Shown: positions 53,501 to 61,898, numbered from the stretch's first letter. The stretch is DNA of 64,000 bases from Candidatus Zemynaea palustris (GCA_003134695.1 PLCB01000026.1:196045-260044); one strand, 5' to 3'. Translations and numbers: made by a program. Notes: a model not told the origin generated them from the letters alone.

Positions 53501-53811
53501 GCGGTGAGCCCGGCGCGCAGCCGGGCGGAGCGCCGCCGGCCGGAGGGAACGGTCAAGGCGCTCAGAGCGCGGACAATGCGGCCGCTCGTAGCGCGTTCCA
53601 AGCCTACGCCAATTTACCGGAAGTGCGCGCCTATCGCGGCTTCACCGGCTGCACGTACGTGACGCTGTTGTTGGCGAGCGACGCGAAGGTGAAGGGAATC
53701 GTCACCGAAAACGGGCGCCCGGGGATCTTCTACGTTCCGAAGATCGGCCTCGTCTTCGTGCAAGCGTTGCAGCTTCCGCAGGGCGGCGGCAGCCTCAAAC
53801 AAGGGAAATAA
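50581..53811 (+). CDS. TonB-dependent receptor with a Gly-rich C-terminal extension
   Basis: 1076 residues. Signal peptide (FRAAIVAVVLALASTVGSAV), a carboxypeptidase-regulatory-like domain (ITVIDASTQKPLANARTVLL, ~35-120), plug (MRRLSDSLTDALDKLAGVTV ... GSLGGSVNF, ~155-245) and a beta-barrel to about residue 815. Instead of ending with an aromatic residue, the protein continues for ~250 residues rich in Gly/Ala/Pro (GGGGAGGLGGGGGFPGMEG) with a conserved-looking tail (TGCTYVTLLLASDAKVKGIV). It imports a large or scarce nutrient across the outer membrane; the ligand is unknown. Confidence 0.92.
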   Translation: MTRFRAAIVAVVLALASTVGSAVPVAAQSDLGEIDITVIDASTQKPLANARTVLLGPQTASSLTTAAGAIHYIDVPIGIYRIRVQRQGYDPGVTREFDVLPDRAVEIRIELAKRAPRTGSPGPLPSPGPDSSGLKTIAVVAARAHIEINSVDIAENSPMRRLSDSLTDALDKLAGVTVTSDATDPSSAITISLHNQDESQTALTLDGIPLSAPGVAGNLRGIGSDLFSGSRVSFSPQAGSLGGSVNFRTLEPTQAFQARTSGTTGTFDRSNYSLAATGSLGSLGLALQHTWRGANSPLTFQDYEDQSGLTYPHEGESTQLGDFVKFRYRVNDDRTTITGTALSNNRDASAICARDVTTLPCGIGPDNRSFGRYGFAYTTIQSLVGNIQTTLSGYTNASNQTTDYVNRFVLDPTNNYQPTLDPSLADNVSTTRGIVASAAIAQGNHTFTLSGTTYSALSTSTPLAGSQFEVPFTNAASSTSYKFADNIKSNDRLTITPQVSLADTTGLGASFLGGVALSWQPQPANAFSFSLNVGSSQPNLNANRSYSDPNAARFDCGAQTAIVSGPGDTGSGTRQSATVLNLGWSHQFNGGALVTVSAFSQVQSGQIISALIQEPASFYPAGYLPILFQAYRAPTVCGVSAAAPTVYAQESVAGTRRVYQGFDLSGRFALSKYVQILPTYSLNLATLTAASARLQDGPSTSIVGMQLPGRPIHRAGVTLDGLLPRSGIEMLANAQFTGANNNQNLGPYVNVSFGVSHKFGPGQITLFENNAFGTYAGDFASDTFAAPRVLSNGLPFMTAATPLTPRTIFLSYSAAIGGPAPGPAFNSLGRGARVAAAPQPTPSGRPRQQRLTSYPPPAGVDPLSLARDRPGCTADLQTAGQPVLAALQAYVTAYESGATPPPIPNVNVTAHKAADATLGYFLELRANLPRPPGAQGNGDGQGARVPRARGAGGGGAGGLGGGGGFPGMEGAPTGGEPGAQPGGAPPAGGNGQGAQSADNAAARSAFQAYANLPEVRAYRGFTGCTYVTLLLASDAKVKGIVTENGRPGIFYVPKIGLVFVQALQLPQGGGSLKQGK

Positions 53812-53814
53812 CTC

Positions 53815-54111
53815 ATGTATTACATCTTGTTCTACGACGTCGTCGACGATTACGTCGAGCGCCGCAAGCCCTTGCGTGAAGAACATCTGGCGCTTGGCCG
53901 CGCGGCCTTCGAGCGCGGCGAACTCGTGATGGCGGGAGCCTTTGCCGAACCCGCCGACGGCGCGGCATTCGTGTTTCGCGTCGACGATCCGGCGATCGTC
54001 CAGCGCTTCGCGCAGGCGGATCCGTACGTACGCAACGGCCTCGTGAAAGCGTGGCGCGTCCGTCCCTGGACGGTCGTCGTCGGCGCCGCGGCCGACGCAG
54101 CGAAAACGTAG
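53815..54111 (+). CDS. YciI family protein
   Basis: 98 residues. YYILFYDVVDDYVERRKPLR, EEHLALGRAAFERGELVMAG and AFVFRVDDPAIVQRFAQADP match the YciI fold (ferredoxin-like, with a His-Asp pair). Substrate unknown. It starts three bases after the TonB receptor and is likely co-transcribed. Confidence 0.93.
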   Translation: MYYILFYDVVDDYVERRKPLREEHLALGRAAFERGELVMAGAFAEPADGAAFVFRVDDPAIVQRFAQADPYVRNGLVKAWRVRPWTVVVGAAADAAKT

Positions 54112-54164
54112 CTTCTCTAAAGGGTCCGAGGCTGCGCCGGGGAAACGAAGCGGGCCGCAAGGGT

Positions 54165-54240
54165 GCCGACGTAGCTCAGTTGGTAGAGCAGCTGTTTCGT
54201 AAATAGCAGGTCGCCGGTTCGAGTCCGGCCGTCGGCTCCA
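54165..54240 (+). tRNA. tRNA-Thr (anticodon CGU)
   Basis: The 7-bp acceptor stem GCCGACG/CGTCGGC is perfect, the D arm is GCTCAGTTGGTAGAGC, the anticodon loop is TTCGTAA (anticodon CGU, decoding ACG), and the T arm contains GGTTCGAGTCC. The 3' CCA is encoded. Not the target of the transposon. Confidence 0.95.
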
Positions 54241-54326
54241 GACGCCGAAAATTCGCCCCTCCCAGGGCGGCTTTTCCTATCGGCTTCCCGGTGGGAGACC
54301 ATCGCTGAGCATGCTATAATTCGTAC

Positions 54327-54632
54327 ATGCGGCTCACCGGCGCTGTCGTTTCGGCGTGTGCGTTGCTCTTGATAGCAGCGGCGCCACCCATACCGTCGAG
54401 CGCACCTTCGCCGAAGACGATCATCACTCAACCGCTCTCGGTCAATGCGCCCGGTGGGGCGATTACCACGCGGTCGCTGTCGGTCAACGGGCCGGCTGGG
54501 CCGACCGCGACGCAGGCGCGGTTGCTCAGCCAGCCGATTGGGGCGATCACCACTCAAGCGCTCTCGGTCAATGCACCCGGTGGAATCATTCAGACGCAAC
54601 CGCTGTCCGTCGTCGCGCCGACGAGACGCTGA
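54327..54632 (+). CDS. Exported repeat protein of unknown function
   Basis: 101 residues with a signal peptide (VVSACALLLIAAAPPIPSSA). The mature part is built from a short repeat of the form I-T-T-Q-x-L-S-V-N-A-P-G-G, present four to five times; Ser/Thr/Ala/Pro/Gly make up most of it. This could form a beta-solenoid or a flexible surface segment. The short DNA repeats are visible but imperfect. Confidence 0.6.
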   Translation: MRLTGAVVSACALLLIAAAPPIPSSAPSPKTIITQPLSVNAPGGAITTRSLSVNGPAGPTATQARLLSQPIGAITTQALSVNAPGGIIQTQPLSVVAPTRR

Positions 54633-54649
54633 TCTAAAAGGAGGACAAC

Positions 54650-55042
54650 ATGCGCACGTTCTTATCCACACTCGTGGCGGTTTTTCTGACGGCAATACCG
54701 GCTGCGGTGTTCGCCGACTACGCCTACACTTTTCAAGTTCCCGTCACGGCGAGTAATCTCCCGGCAAATACCGGGCTTCAAGCAACTTGTATCCTCTTTT
54801 CCGGAGCGCTTGGCGGAGGTTCAACCTTGAGTTTCGGCACTTCGCCGAATGCTAAACTGACGAACGGCGGATATTCGGGAAGCCTAACCGTAACGGCCAG
54901 CAGTGCGACAAAGCCGGGATCCTATCAGTGCATCGTCCTAGTCAAGTCCGGAGCGAATAACCTCAATCTCGTTGGCACGGACCCCAAGGCGCCGGCGTCG
55001 GGATGGTCGGGGACGATGCAGACAACCGCCAACATTCCATAG
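54650..55042 (+). CDS. Exported protein of unknown function
   Basis: 130 residues. AAAAGGAGG (54636-54644) precedes the ATG at 54650. Signal peptide RTFLSTLVAVFLTAIPAAVF followed by ADYAYTFQVPVTASN. Mature part beta-rich, with two Cys (QATCILF, YQCIVLV), Ig-like appearance. Directly downstream of the repeat protein, 17 bases apart, so probably one transcript. Confidence 0.62.
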   Translation: MRTFLSTLVAVFLTAIPAAVFADYAYTFQVPVTASNLPANTGLQATCILFSGALGGGSTLSFGTSPNAKLTNGGYSGSLTVTASSATKPGSYQCIVLVKSGANNLNLVGTDPKAPASGWSGTMQTTANIP

Positions 55043-55067
55043 TCCGCGGCGCGCCGCCGATTCGGTC

Positions 55068-55253
55068 CTAGGAATCGTGAGGATGGAGTCTGTCTTGCAC
55101 GCTTTGGACTCCGCCCTCGACGGCGGCTTCGGTTTTCCGGAACGCGTTGACGATCCAGCTGATCACGGCGAAAAATCCAATCACCGCGAAAAGGAAAACG
55201 ATCCCAAAAATCCAGGCACCGATGTGAAGCAATTGTCCGACGAAGTGTTCCAA
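55068..55253 (-). CDS. Small single-pass membrane protein
   Basis: 61 residues. Strong hydrophobic section IGAWIFGIVFLFAVIGFFAV then ISWIVNAF, and a short hydrophilic tail. Preceded by an AGGAGGGC-type site on the minus strand. Function unknown. Confidence 0.6.
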   Translation of the reverse strand: MEHFVGQLLHIGAWIFGIVFLFAVIGFFAVISWIVNAFRKTEAAVEGGVQSVQDRLHPHDS

Positions 55254-55306
55254 GAATTAGCCCTCCTTTGATGAACGGCGTGAAGCCATTTTCTTACGAG
55301 CGGCCG

Positions 55307-56584
55307 CTAGCCCTGGCTGCCGTCAGGCGCGCCCGCAACGGCCTTCTTGAAGGACTCGTAGTCCCGTTCGACCTGGCCGGCATACGAGCGCGCGAATCGG
55401 ACGAGCCCGCGATCGAAACGGTCGGACCGGCCGAGATATCCGGAAATCGCCGCTGGATCGCCGGTGCGCGCGTGCGCGCGCGCGAGCGCCCGGGCACAGG
55501 TCGTGGCGTACTCCACCAACCCAGCGGGCCGCAGTACGTCGAGTTTCACCGAAACCTTCATGTCGCGGAGTTGCCGCACGTAAAAGTCGTGGCCCTCGTC
55601 GTCCCTTAGCCAACCGAGCAAGACGTCGCTGGCTGCTTGCATCTTGCGCTGGCCGGTGACGACGCGTTCGCCCTGATTCTTGAACGGACTCGGCGCGACG
55701 AACGGCTCGAGCACCGAGGGGCGCGCCTCCTTCACTTGAAGCATCAGCGGCTCGTCGTCGGGCGTCGTAAAGAGCGCGACGGCACAGCGCGTGCCCACGC
55801 TTCCGATGCCGACCACCTTGATTGCCGCGTCGACGAACTGGTAGTGATCGAACAGTTCGCACACTTCGACGCGAAGATTGCGGCGATAGGCGGCGATTCT
55901 CGTGCGCGTCCGCTTCTCGAGCGGATCGCCTTCGGGGCGGTGGTAGATGAAGGGCGGGTTGTCGACGAAGCGCAGCCGGCCGTCGACGATGGCGGTGATC
56001 TTGGGCAAGAGATGCTCGGGATTCTGCGGGCGTCCGAGGAGGCGCGCCGCGTCGATGCGCGTGTACCAAATTTCGAGCGGCGACTGTTGAGCGAATTGAA
56101 CCATGCATTCGCGATAGGTTCGAACCGTTTCCGAGACGGCATCTGAGGCCGCCGGCGCACGCATCCCGATCTCGCGCGCGGCGAGCACCACGCTGACGCT
56201 CAAACGTTTGACGTCCCAGTCCCACGGGCCGCGAAGCGTCTCGTCGAAATCGTTGACGTCGAAGACCAGATTGCGTTCGGGCGTCGCGTAGCCGCCGAAG
56301 TTCATGAGGTGGCAGTCGCCGCAGAGTTGAACGTGAAGCGACGTGGTCGGCGTGTGCGCCAGGTCGGCGGCCATGATGGCCGCTCCGCCGCGGTAGAAGG
56401 CGAATGGGCTCAGCGACATTCGCTGATGACGAACGGGAACGAGTTCGGGCAGCCGTCCCTCGTCGTTGCGCCGGAGGATCGCGACCGGATCTTCGCGTCC
56501 GTCCGGGCTCCACTGCCCGTGCGTCGAGCGAGGGACCTCAGATCGCAGCGACCTGCCTTGAGCGAGGCGCTCGGCGCGATTCAC
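55307..56584 (-). CDS. DUF2252 family protein
   Basis: 425 residues. SPFAFYRGGAAIMAADLAHT, LCGDCHLMNFGGYATPERNL and VFDVNDFDETLRGPWDWDVK are the hallmark of DUF2252, whose members resemble phosphotransferase/kinase folds. Biochemical role not established. It overlaps the mscL gene stop on the same strand by four bases, indicating coupling. Confidence 0.92.
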   Translation of the reverse strand: MNRAERLAQGRSLRSEVPRSTHGQWSPDGREDPVAILRRNDEGRLPELVPVRHQRMSLSPFAFYRGGAAIMAADLAHTPTTSLHVQLCGDCHLMNFGGYATPERNLVFDVNDFDETLRGPWDWDVKRLSVSVVLAAREIGMRAPAASDAVSETVRTYRECMVQFAQQSPLEIWYTRIDAARLLGRPQNPEHLLPKITAIVDGRLRFVDNPPFIYHRPEGDPLEKRTRTRIAAYRRNLRVEVCELFDHYQFVDAAIKVVGIGSVGTRCAVALFTTPDDEPLMLQVKEARPSVLEPFVAPSPFKNQGERVVTGQRKMQAASDVLLGWLRDDEGHDFYVRQLRDMKVSVKLDVLRPAGLVEYATTCARALARAHARTGDPAAISGYLGRSDRFDRGLVRFARSYAGQVERDYESFKKAVAGAPDGSQG

Positions 56585-56997
56585 GACGGCGTCGCGGACA
56601 ACGTGACGGTGCAGAACTTACAGCGGCGCGCCGCCTCCGGGATCTCACTCAGACATTCGGGACACTCCTTGAGTTTGGGCGGCGACTCGTCTTCTTGCGG
56701 ATGCAAGCGCTTGGTGAGCGCGTTGAGGGGCGTGATGACGAGGTAATAGACGGCGCCGGCGACCAGCACAAACGAAACGACCGCGTTGATGAACTCGCCG
56801 TAGAGAAAGCGGCTGTTGTGCAGGCTGAACGTCATATTGGCGAAGTCCGGCTTCCCGACGATCGCCGCGATCAGCGGCGTCAACAGATCTTTGACCAGCG
56901 CCGTCACGACCGCACCGAAGGCCGCGCCCATGACGACCGCGACGGCAAGGTCGACGGCGTTGCCGCGCATGATGAACTTGGTGAACCCTTTGAACAA
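56581..56997 (-). CDS. mscL: Large-conductance mechanosensitive channel
   Basis: 138 residues. FTKFIMRGNAVDLAVAVVMG and FGAVVTALVKDLLTPLIAAI (first membrane helix), FINAVVSFVLVAGAVYYLVI (second helix). Opens under osmotic downshock. A C-terminal zinc-ribbon-like extension CPECLSEIPEAARRCKFC is present, as in many MscL proteins of actinobacteria and related groups. Upstream of DUF2252 on the same strand. Confidence 0.95.
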   Translation of the reverse strand: MFKGFTKFIMRGNAVDLAVAVVMGAAFGAVVTALVKDLLTPLIAAIVGKPDFANMTFSLHNSRFLYGEFINAVVSFVLVAGAVYYLVITPLNALTKRLHPQEDESPPKLKECPECLSEIPEAARRCKFCTVTLSATPS

Positions 56998-57100
56998 GCG
57001 TGTCTCCCTTTGCGACGTGCTAGGTCGACAATCGGCGTCGAAGCGCTTGCTTCCTACGCGGCGTCAAGGGCGGGCTGCGAGTCCGCCGAACCCGGTGAGC

Positions 57101-57868
57101 ATGACGCCCACCGATCTCGTGCGCGCGGAATTTGTCGCCCTCGACGGAGAGCGGCGCGGTTATCTCGCGCTGCCCGGCGCCGCCGGACCGCATAAGGCGG
57201 TTCTGGTGTATCAAGAAGCGTTCGGCGTCAATCGCTACGTTCAAGCCGAGTGCGAGCGTTTAGCGCGCGCAGGCTACGCCGCGCTGGCGCCCGATCTCTT
57301 TCGGGGTGAGACGTATTCCTACGGCGACCGACCGAAGGTCGTCGAAAAACTCAAAAGCTTGAGCGACAACTATCTCCTCGGCGACGTTCGCGCCGCGATC
57401 GGCTATCTGGACAAACTCGGAGTGGTCGAACACGGCACCTATGGCGCTCTCGGTTTTTGCATGGGCGGTCGTCTCGCCATCCTCACCGCGATTGAGCTGG
57501 GGAAGAAGATCGCAGCCGCGGTTTCGTTTTACGGCGGCAACATCGCTCCGCAGATCTCGCGTTTCGGCTGGCCGATACTGCTCGAGCGCGTCGCCGAGAT
57601 CGAGGGGGCCGTGCTCTTGTTCTACGGTGCGGACGACGACACGATCGCACCGGACGAGCACGCGCGACTCGCCGACGCGCTTTCGACGGCGAAGAAACGT
57701 TACGCGATCTCCGTCTTTCCGAATTCCGGCCACGCCTTCGCCTCGGTCGACCGCGAATCGTACCGCCCCGCGGCCGCCGAAGCCGCCTGGCGCGAGGCCC
57801 TGGTGTTTCTGCGCGAGACGCTGGCGCCCGCAGGCGCGCAGCACCAAGAGAGAAAGGTCCGCACATGA
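57101..57868 (+). CDS. Dienelactone hydrolase family protein
   Basis: 255 residues from ATG 57101 (the frame extends upstream without coding character). Catalytic triad: Cys in LGFCMGGRLAI, Asp in FYGADDDTIAPDEH, His in FPNSGHAFAS. Family members hydrolyse dienelactones or related esters. Its stop overlaps the next start by four bases (ATGA). Confidence 0.9.
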   Translation: MTPTDLVRAEFVALDGERRGYLALPGAAGPHKAVLVYQEAFGVNRYVQAECERLARAGYAALAPDLFRGETYSYGDRPKVVEKLKSLSDNYLLGDVRAAIGYLDKLGVVEHGTYGALGFCMGGRLAILTAIELGKKIAAAVSFYGGNIAPQISRFGWPILLERVAEIEGAVLLFYGADDDTIAPDEHARLADALSTAKKRYAISVFPNSGHAFASVDRESYRPAAAEAAWREALVFLRETLAPAGAQHQERKVRT

Positions 57869-58872
57869 AACAGAGGATTTCACGTCGCAAATTCGCCCTC
57901 GCTTCGGCGGCGACGCTTGCGAGCATCGCCGTCATCAAGGCGCCCGCGAAAGCGGCGCAGTTCCAATACAAATACGGCAACGATCAGACGATCAGCTCGC
58001 CGGTCAACGTGCGCGCGATCGAGATGTGGAATGCAATCGAGACGGAGACGGGCGGGAAACTCTCGGTCAAGACTTTCCCCGACAGCCAACTCGGCGGCGA
58101 CTCGCAGATGATCACGCAGTGCCGCAGCGGCGCGCTCGAGTTCTTGACCGAACCCGGTGCGCTGCTCGGCAACGTCGTCCCGCCGGCGTCGATCGACGGT
58201 TTGGCCTTCGCCTTCAAGGACACGAAGCAGGCCTTTGCGGCGATGGACGGCGAGCTTGGCGATTACGTCCGCTCCGAAATCGAGACGCGCGGGATGCACG
58301 CCTTGCCCAATCCGTTCGACAACGGCTTCCGGCACATTACAGCCAACAAGCCGGTGCGAAACGTCGCCGACGTCGACGGCCTCAAAATCCGCGTCCCGGT
58401 GGCGCCGCTCTTCGTCGACACCTGGAAGACGCTGGGGGCCGCGCCGACCCCGATCAACGTCAGCGAACTCTACACGGCGCTCAAGACGCGCATCGTCGAC
58501 GCCGAAGAGAACGCGCTGATCAACATCAATCAGTCAAAGTTGTTCGAGGTTCAGAAGACGCTGAACTTTTCGTATCACGCCTGGGCCTGTTGGTGGATGC
58601 TGGTCAACAAGGATGCCTGGGACGCGCTCGGCCCGCAGATCCAAGCCATCGTCACTCGGAACCAGAAGAAATACGCGGCCCTGCAACGGCGCGACTTCCA
58701 ACTCCTGACCGACTCGCTGACCGACAAGCTCCACCGCTACGGGATGGAGATCTACCAGTGCGACATCGCCTCGTTCAAGGCGAAGCTCGGGCCCTACTAC
58801 ACCAAATGGAAGGGCCAATTCGGATCCAAAGCCTGGGAGACGCTCGAGAAATACACCGGGAAATTGGCTTGA
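57865..58872 (+). CDS. TRAP-type transporter substrate-binding protein (DctP-like)
   Basis: 335 residues. The N-terminal segment RISRRKFALASAATLASIAV looks like a twin-arginine-type signal. The DctP pattern follows: MWNAIETETGGKLSVKTFPD, SQLGGDSQMITQCRSGALEF, GFRHITANKPVRNVADVDGL, GLKIRVP. It binds organic acids in the periplasm. The membrane partners DctQ/DctM are not in this window, so it may work with distant genes. Coupled to the dienelactone hydrolase by overlap. Confidence 0.9.
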   Translation: MKQRISRRKFALASAATLASIAVIKAPAKAAQFQYKYGNDQTISSPVNVRAIEMWNAIETETGGKLSVKTFPDSQLGGDSQMITQCRSGALEFLTEPGALLGNVVPPASIDGLAFAFKDTKQAFAAMDGELGDYVRSEIETRGMHALPNPFDNGFRHITANKPVRNVADVDGLKIRVPVAPLFVDTWKTLGAAPTPINVSELYTALKTRIVDAEENALININQSKLFEVQKTLNFSYHAWACWWMLVNKDAWDALGPQIQAIVTRNQKKYAALQRRDFQLLTDSLTDKLHRYGMEIYQCDIASFKAKLGPYYTKWKGQFGSKAWETLEKYTGKLA

Positions 58873-58979
58873 GCGGGTAGCTTTTGCGTCTAAAGTATGC
58901 CCGCCGTCACACCGATAGCTTAATTGCCGGCGGGAGCCCACTCGAGATTGAGTTCATGTCTCCGCAGACCGGGTGGGAG

Positions 58980-59001
58980 GGTGCCTCAAAGGGCACCTTT
59001 T
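58980..59001 (+). terminator. Rho-independent-type terminator, first of two
   Basis: Stem GGTGCC/GGCACC with a six-base loop (TCAAAG), followed by TTTT. Preceded by two more stems (CCCGCCG/CGGCGGG and CCCAC/GTGGG) from about 58905. Confidence 0.7.
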
Positions 59002-59039
59002 CGCGTTCCGCCGAGTTTTTTTTGCGTTCAGAGGACGGG

Positions 59040-59220
59040 ATGATTCGCGTGTGTGCCAGGGTGTTGGCACACTGGCCTGCTTAAATGAGCTTGGGCCTTC
59101 GGTAGGCCCGCAGGGAGAGGCGCCGGGTTACCGGACCTCGACGATCTGCGAAGTGAGCTATCACCCGGCGAAACCGGGTTCCGTGAAAGCGGAGGGCACA
59201 CACAACGATAGACCGGATGG
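59040..59220 (+). ncRNA. Candidate structured RNA of unknown class
   Basis: This 180-base stretch has several consecutive self-complementary parts: TGTGCCA/TGGCACA, CCTGC with GGGCC/GGCCC and GCAGG, and CGCCGGGT/ACCCGGCG about 40 bases apart. It contains no convincing reading frame and is flanked by terminators at 58980 and 59221. This layout fits a small RNA or a regulatory leader. I compared it by eye with common riboswitches (SAM, cobalamin, FMN, TPP, c-di-GMP, glycine) and with SRP and 6S RNA and found no match. Confidence 0.45.
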
Positions 59221-59245
59221 AAAAGTGCTCGACCGAGCACTTTTT
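59221..59245 (+). terminator. Rho-independent terminator, second of two
   Basis: Stem AAAAGTGCTC/GAGCACTTTT with a four-base loop and a following T run. Closes the candidate RNA region and precedes the next gene start by about 33 bases. Confidence 0.8.
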
Positions 59246-59277
59246 CGTTTCCCGGTCCGGACTACCCCAAAAGTCCT

Positions 59278-59907
59278 ATGTCGGCGCTCTCGCGGCCGAG
59301 CGTGGCCCGTCCGAAACCTTGTGATGGGTGCGCTTTGAGCGCTTCCCGGACCGGGAGCAAACACGTGTACTATAATTCGACCGAAAGCGCCGACGCCGAC
59401 GTCATCCGCTGCGCCGCGCTGCTGCCCGACCACCACCTGCTGACCAAGGACGACTCCGAAGTCGTCAGCCATATTCTGGGGGGCCAGAATTTCAGCTACT
59501 CTTACAAGGAAGACGGCGGCCCGGTCAGCTGGGGCGCCTTCGGGGAATCGTTCTCGACGATCGGCGAGCTCCGCCGCCTCGCCATGGACCACCCCGCCGA
59601 AGAGAGCTCGGCCCCCGAGGTCGCGCTCGAGACGGTCGGCCTCGACCTGTTCGGGAACATGTTGGACACGATCGCCTTCCTGCGCGTGCGCCTGCGGGCG
59701 CTCGCCGACGTCTGCATCGAGCGTGGGATCATCACGGGTCCCGAACTGCTCGGTAAGTACAACGAATACCACGAGCGTAGCTACCAAGCGTATCGCGATC
59801 TCATGCTGCTACGCCCGGACGTCTTCGTTCAGCGCTTCGCCGAGTGGCTCCAGACCGAGCGCGACTACCGCGTGCGCCTGGCCGGAGACCCCGCTCCGCA
59901 ACCGTAA
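59278..59907 (+). CDS. Protein of unknown function
   Basis: 209 residues from ATG 59278; a GTG at 59365 (VYYNSTESADAD) is the likely alternative because the first 29 residues have poor coding character, although they include CDGC. The body is acidic and helical (LDLFGNMLDTIAFLRVRLRA, YNEYHERSYQAYRDLMLL). No recognised domain. Follows the terminator, so it has its own promoter in the RNA-like region or the terminator is conditional. Confidence 0.6.
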   Translation: MSALSRPSVARPKPCDGCALSASRTGSKHVYYNSTESADADVIRCAALLPDHHLLTKDDSEVVSHILGGQNFSYSYKEDGGPVSWGAFGESFSTIGELRRLAMDHPAEESSAPEVALETVGLDLFGNMLDTIAFLRVRLRALADVCIERGIITGPELLGKYNEYHERSYQAYRDLMLLRPDVFVQRFAEWLQTERDYRVRLAGDPAPQP

Positions 59908-60041
59908 CCCGATCCAGCGGGATTTTGCGGCGAGGGCGCCAATCCTCATATCAGCGAATCCCGCTGGCTCGCTCGGCCGCGTCACCGCGTTTCCCGGGGC
60001 GACCATCGCGCGTCCGCTTTCGATAACCTCGTAAGCTGGGC

Positions 60042-61898
60042 GTGCCGACGCGCGCGAGATTCGTCGTTCGTCACCACCGAGTGATAGGGTCACATTTGAA
60101 CTTCAGTACCCTCCGCCTGCGCCCGTATCAACTTGGGGCGCAAGAGGCGATTCTCGAAGCGCGGAAGCGTGGCTTTCGCGCACAACTGGTTTCCCTTGCG
60201 ACCGGACTTGGCAAGAGCGTTGTAATAGCAACGCTCCCCGAGCTGCTGGAGCTGCGGCCCGGCGACGTCACGTTGATCATCGCGCATCGCGACGAACTCA
60301 TCCAGCAGCTCGTCGAGAAGATGAAGGCGCAGAACCCGGACGCGATCGTCGGCGTCGAGAAGGCCGAAGAGTACGCCGCCGAAGATAGCACGATCGTCGT
60401 CGCGACCGTCCAGACGCTGACCGGTCCGCGGCTCAACCGCTTCGTCACCAAGTTTGGCCGGCGCATCGCGCTCTTCGTGATCGACGAAGCCCATCACGCC
60501 GCCGCGCCGACGTACCGCGCGATCGTCGACAAGATTCAACTCAAGCGGCCCGACGCGCTGGTCATCGGCTTCACCGCGACGCCGCAACGCGGCGACGGCG
60601 CGCGGCTGGTCGACATTTTCCCCGACATCGTCTACTCGATGGACGCGCGCGCAGCGATCGACGACGGCTACCTCACACCGGTGCGCTCGTACGCCATCGC
60701 TACCGACACCAACCTCGACGAGGTTGCCTCGCGCGGCGGAGATTTCGTCCTCGGCCAACTCGCCGAAGCGGTCGACACCGACGAGCGCAATCAGAAGGTC
60801 GTCGAGTCGTATCTTCAATTGACGCCGGGCCTCAAGACGCTCGTCTTCACGGCGTCGGTCGAACACGCGAAACACGTCGCCAAGCTCTTCAAAGCGGCCG
60901 GCGTCAAGGCGGCCTTCGCGAGCGGTGAGACGCCGCCGCGCGAACGCGAAGCGATCGTCGCCGGCTTCCGCGGGACGAAGATCGACGTCTTGGTCAATTG
61001 CGGACTCTACCTCGAGGGCTTCGACGTCCCGTCGATTCAGGTGATCATCAACGCGCGCCCGACGAAATCCGCGACGCTCTACACCCAGGTCACGGGGCGC
61101 GGCCTACGACCGCTCGACAACGATGCGTTTCTCCTGTCTCAATTACCGAGCCCCGAGGCGCGGCGTGAAATGATCGCGATGAGCGAGAAGCCGTATGCGA
61201 CCATCATCGACATCGTCGACCAAGCACGCCGCCATCAATTGATCACGCTGCCCTACTTGTGGGGCTTGCCGGCGCAGATCGACGCACAGGGCCGGCCGAT
61301 CTCGCAGGTCGCCGAACGCTACGAAGAACTCTTTGGGCGCTCGCCGCGCGAAGCGGCTCGGGCGCGCACCGCCGAGGCAATCGAAACGGCGCTCATCGAA
61401 CTCGACGAAGCCGCCAAACCGAAAACCAATCAGGTTGCCGCGTGGCAGCAGGTCGGCGTCGATCACTGGCGCCTCGAGCGCCCTCCGCACCGCGTCGCGC
61501 GCGACCGGCGCGGCCGCATCGTGCCGCACTTCGAGGAGCAATTCGAACGGCTCATTTCGATGGCCAAGAAGATCGCGCCGCACGAAGACGCGGCCGGCTT
61601 CGCGCTGCGCATCCTCAACGTCGATCGGCGAGCGGTGCGCGAAGAGTCGATGCAGATCGACGTGACGCAGCGCGGTGATTCTTGGGTGACCGCGTTCCGA
61701 AATGGGAAAGGCCAGCCGCGCGACATCGGGACGGCGAGTTCGCTTGCCGAAGCGATCGGCGCGGCGCAAACGCGCCTTCAGAACGGGGATCTACCGGTCG
61801 CGCAGGTCCGGCCGCCGGGGAACAAGGGTCGGCGTCCACGCCATTTCCGCGGCCGCCGTCGGCGCCAGCACGCGGCGCCTTCAACCGCCGCTTCGTAG
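60042..61898 (+). CDS. DEAD/DEAH-box (SF2) helicase
   Basis: 618 residues. LRPYQLGAQEAI (Q-motif-like), Walker A LATGLGKS (about 52-59), DEAH in VIDEAHHAAAPTYRAI, IGFTATPQRGDGARL and motif VI QVTGRGLRP. This matches the ComF/RadD-type or type III restriction-like DEAD helicase family. The C-terminus is a basic extension (GNKGRRPRHFRGRRRRQ). Start uncertain: GTG 60042 is used, and a TTG at 60096 also fits. Confidence 0.9.
   Translation: MPTRARFVVRHHRVIGSHLNFSTLRLRPYQLGAQEAILEARKRGFRAQLVSLATGLGKSVVIATLPELLELRPGDVTLIIAHRDELIQQLVEKMKAQNPDAIVGVEKAEEYAAEDSTIVVATVQTLTGPRLNRFVTKFGRRIALFVIDEAHHAAAPTYRAIVDKIQLKRPDALVIGFTATPQRGDGARLVDIFPDIVYSMDARAAIDDGYLTPVRSYAIATDTNLDEVASRGGDFVLGQLAEAVDTDERNQKVVESYLQLTPGLKTLVFTASVEHAKHVAKLFKAAGVKAAFASGETPPREREAIVAGFRGTKIDVLVNCGLYLEGFDVPSIQVIINARPTKSATLYTQVTGRGLRPLDNDAFLLSQLPSPEARREMIAMSEKPYATIIDIVDQARRHQLITLPYLWGLPAQIDAQGRPISQVAERYEELFGRSPREAARARTAEAIETALIELDEAAKPKTNQVAAWQQVGVDHWRLERPPHRVARDRRGRIVPHFEEQFERLISMAKKIAPHEDAAGFALRILNVDRRAVREESMQIDVTQRGDSWVTAFRNGKGQPRDIGTASSLAEAIGAAQTRLQNGDLPVAQVRPPGNKGRRPRHFRGRRRRQHAAPSTAAS

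Noticed and set aside
54165-54240. tRNA as integration target
   Set aside because: The tRNA-Thr lies 30 kb from the element, and no att-like duplication of its 3' end was seen near it.
59040-59220. Known riboswitch (c-di-GMP, SAM, cobalamin, glycine) or 4.5S/6S RNA
   Set aside because: Short look-alike pieces such as GGGTTACCG occur, but the order and spacing of conserved elements do not match any of these classes.
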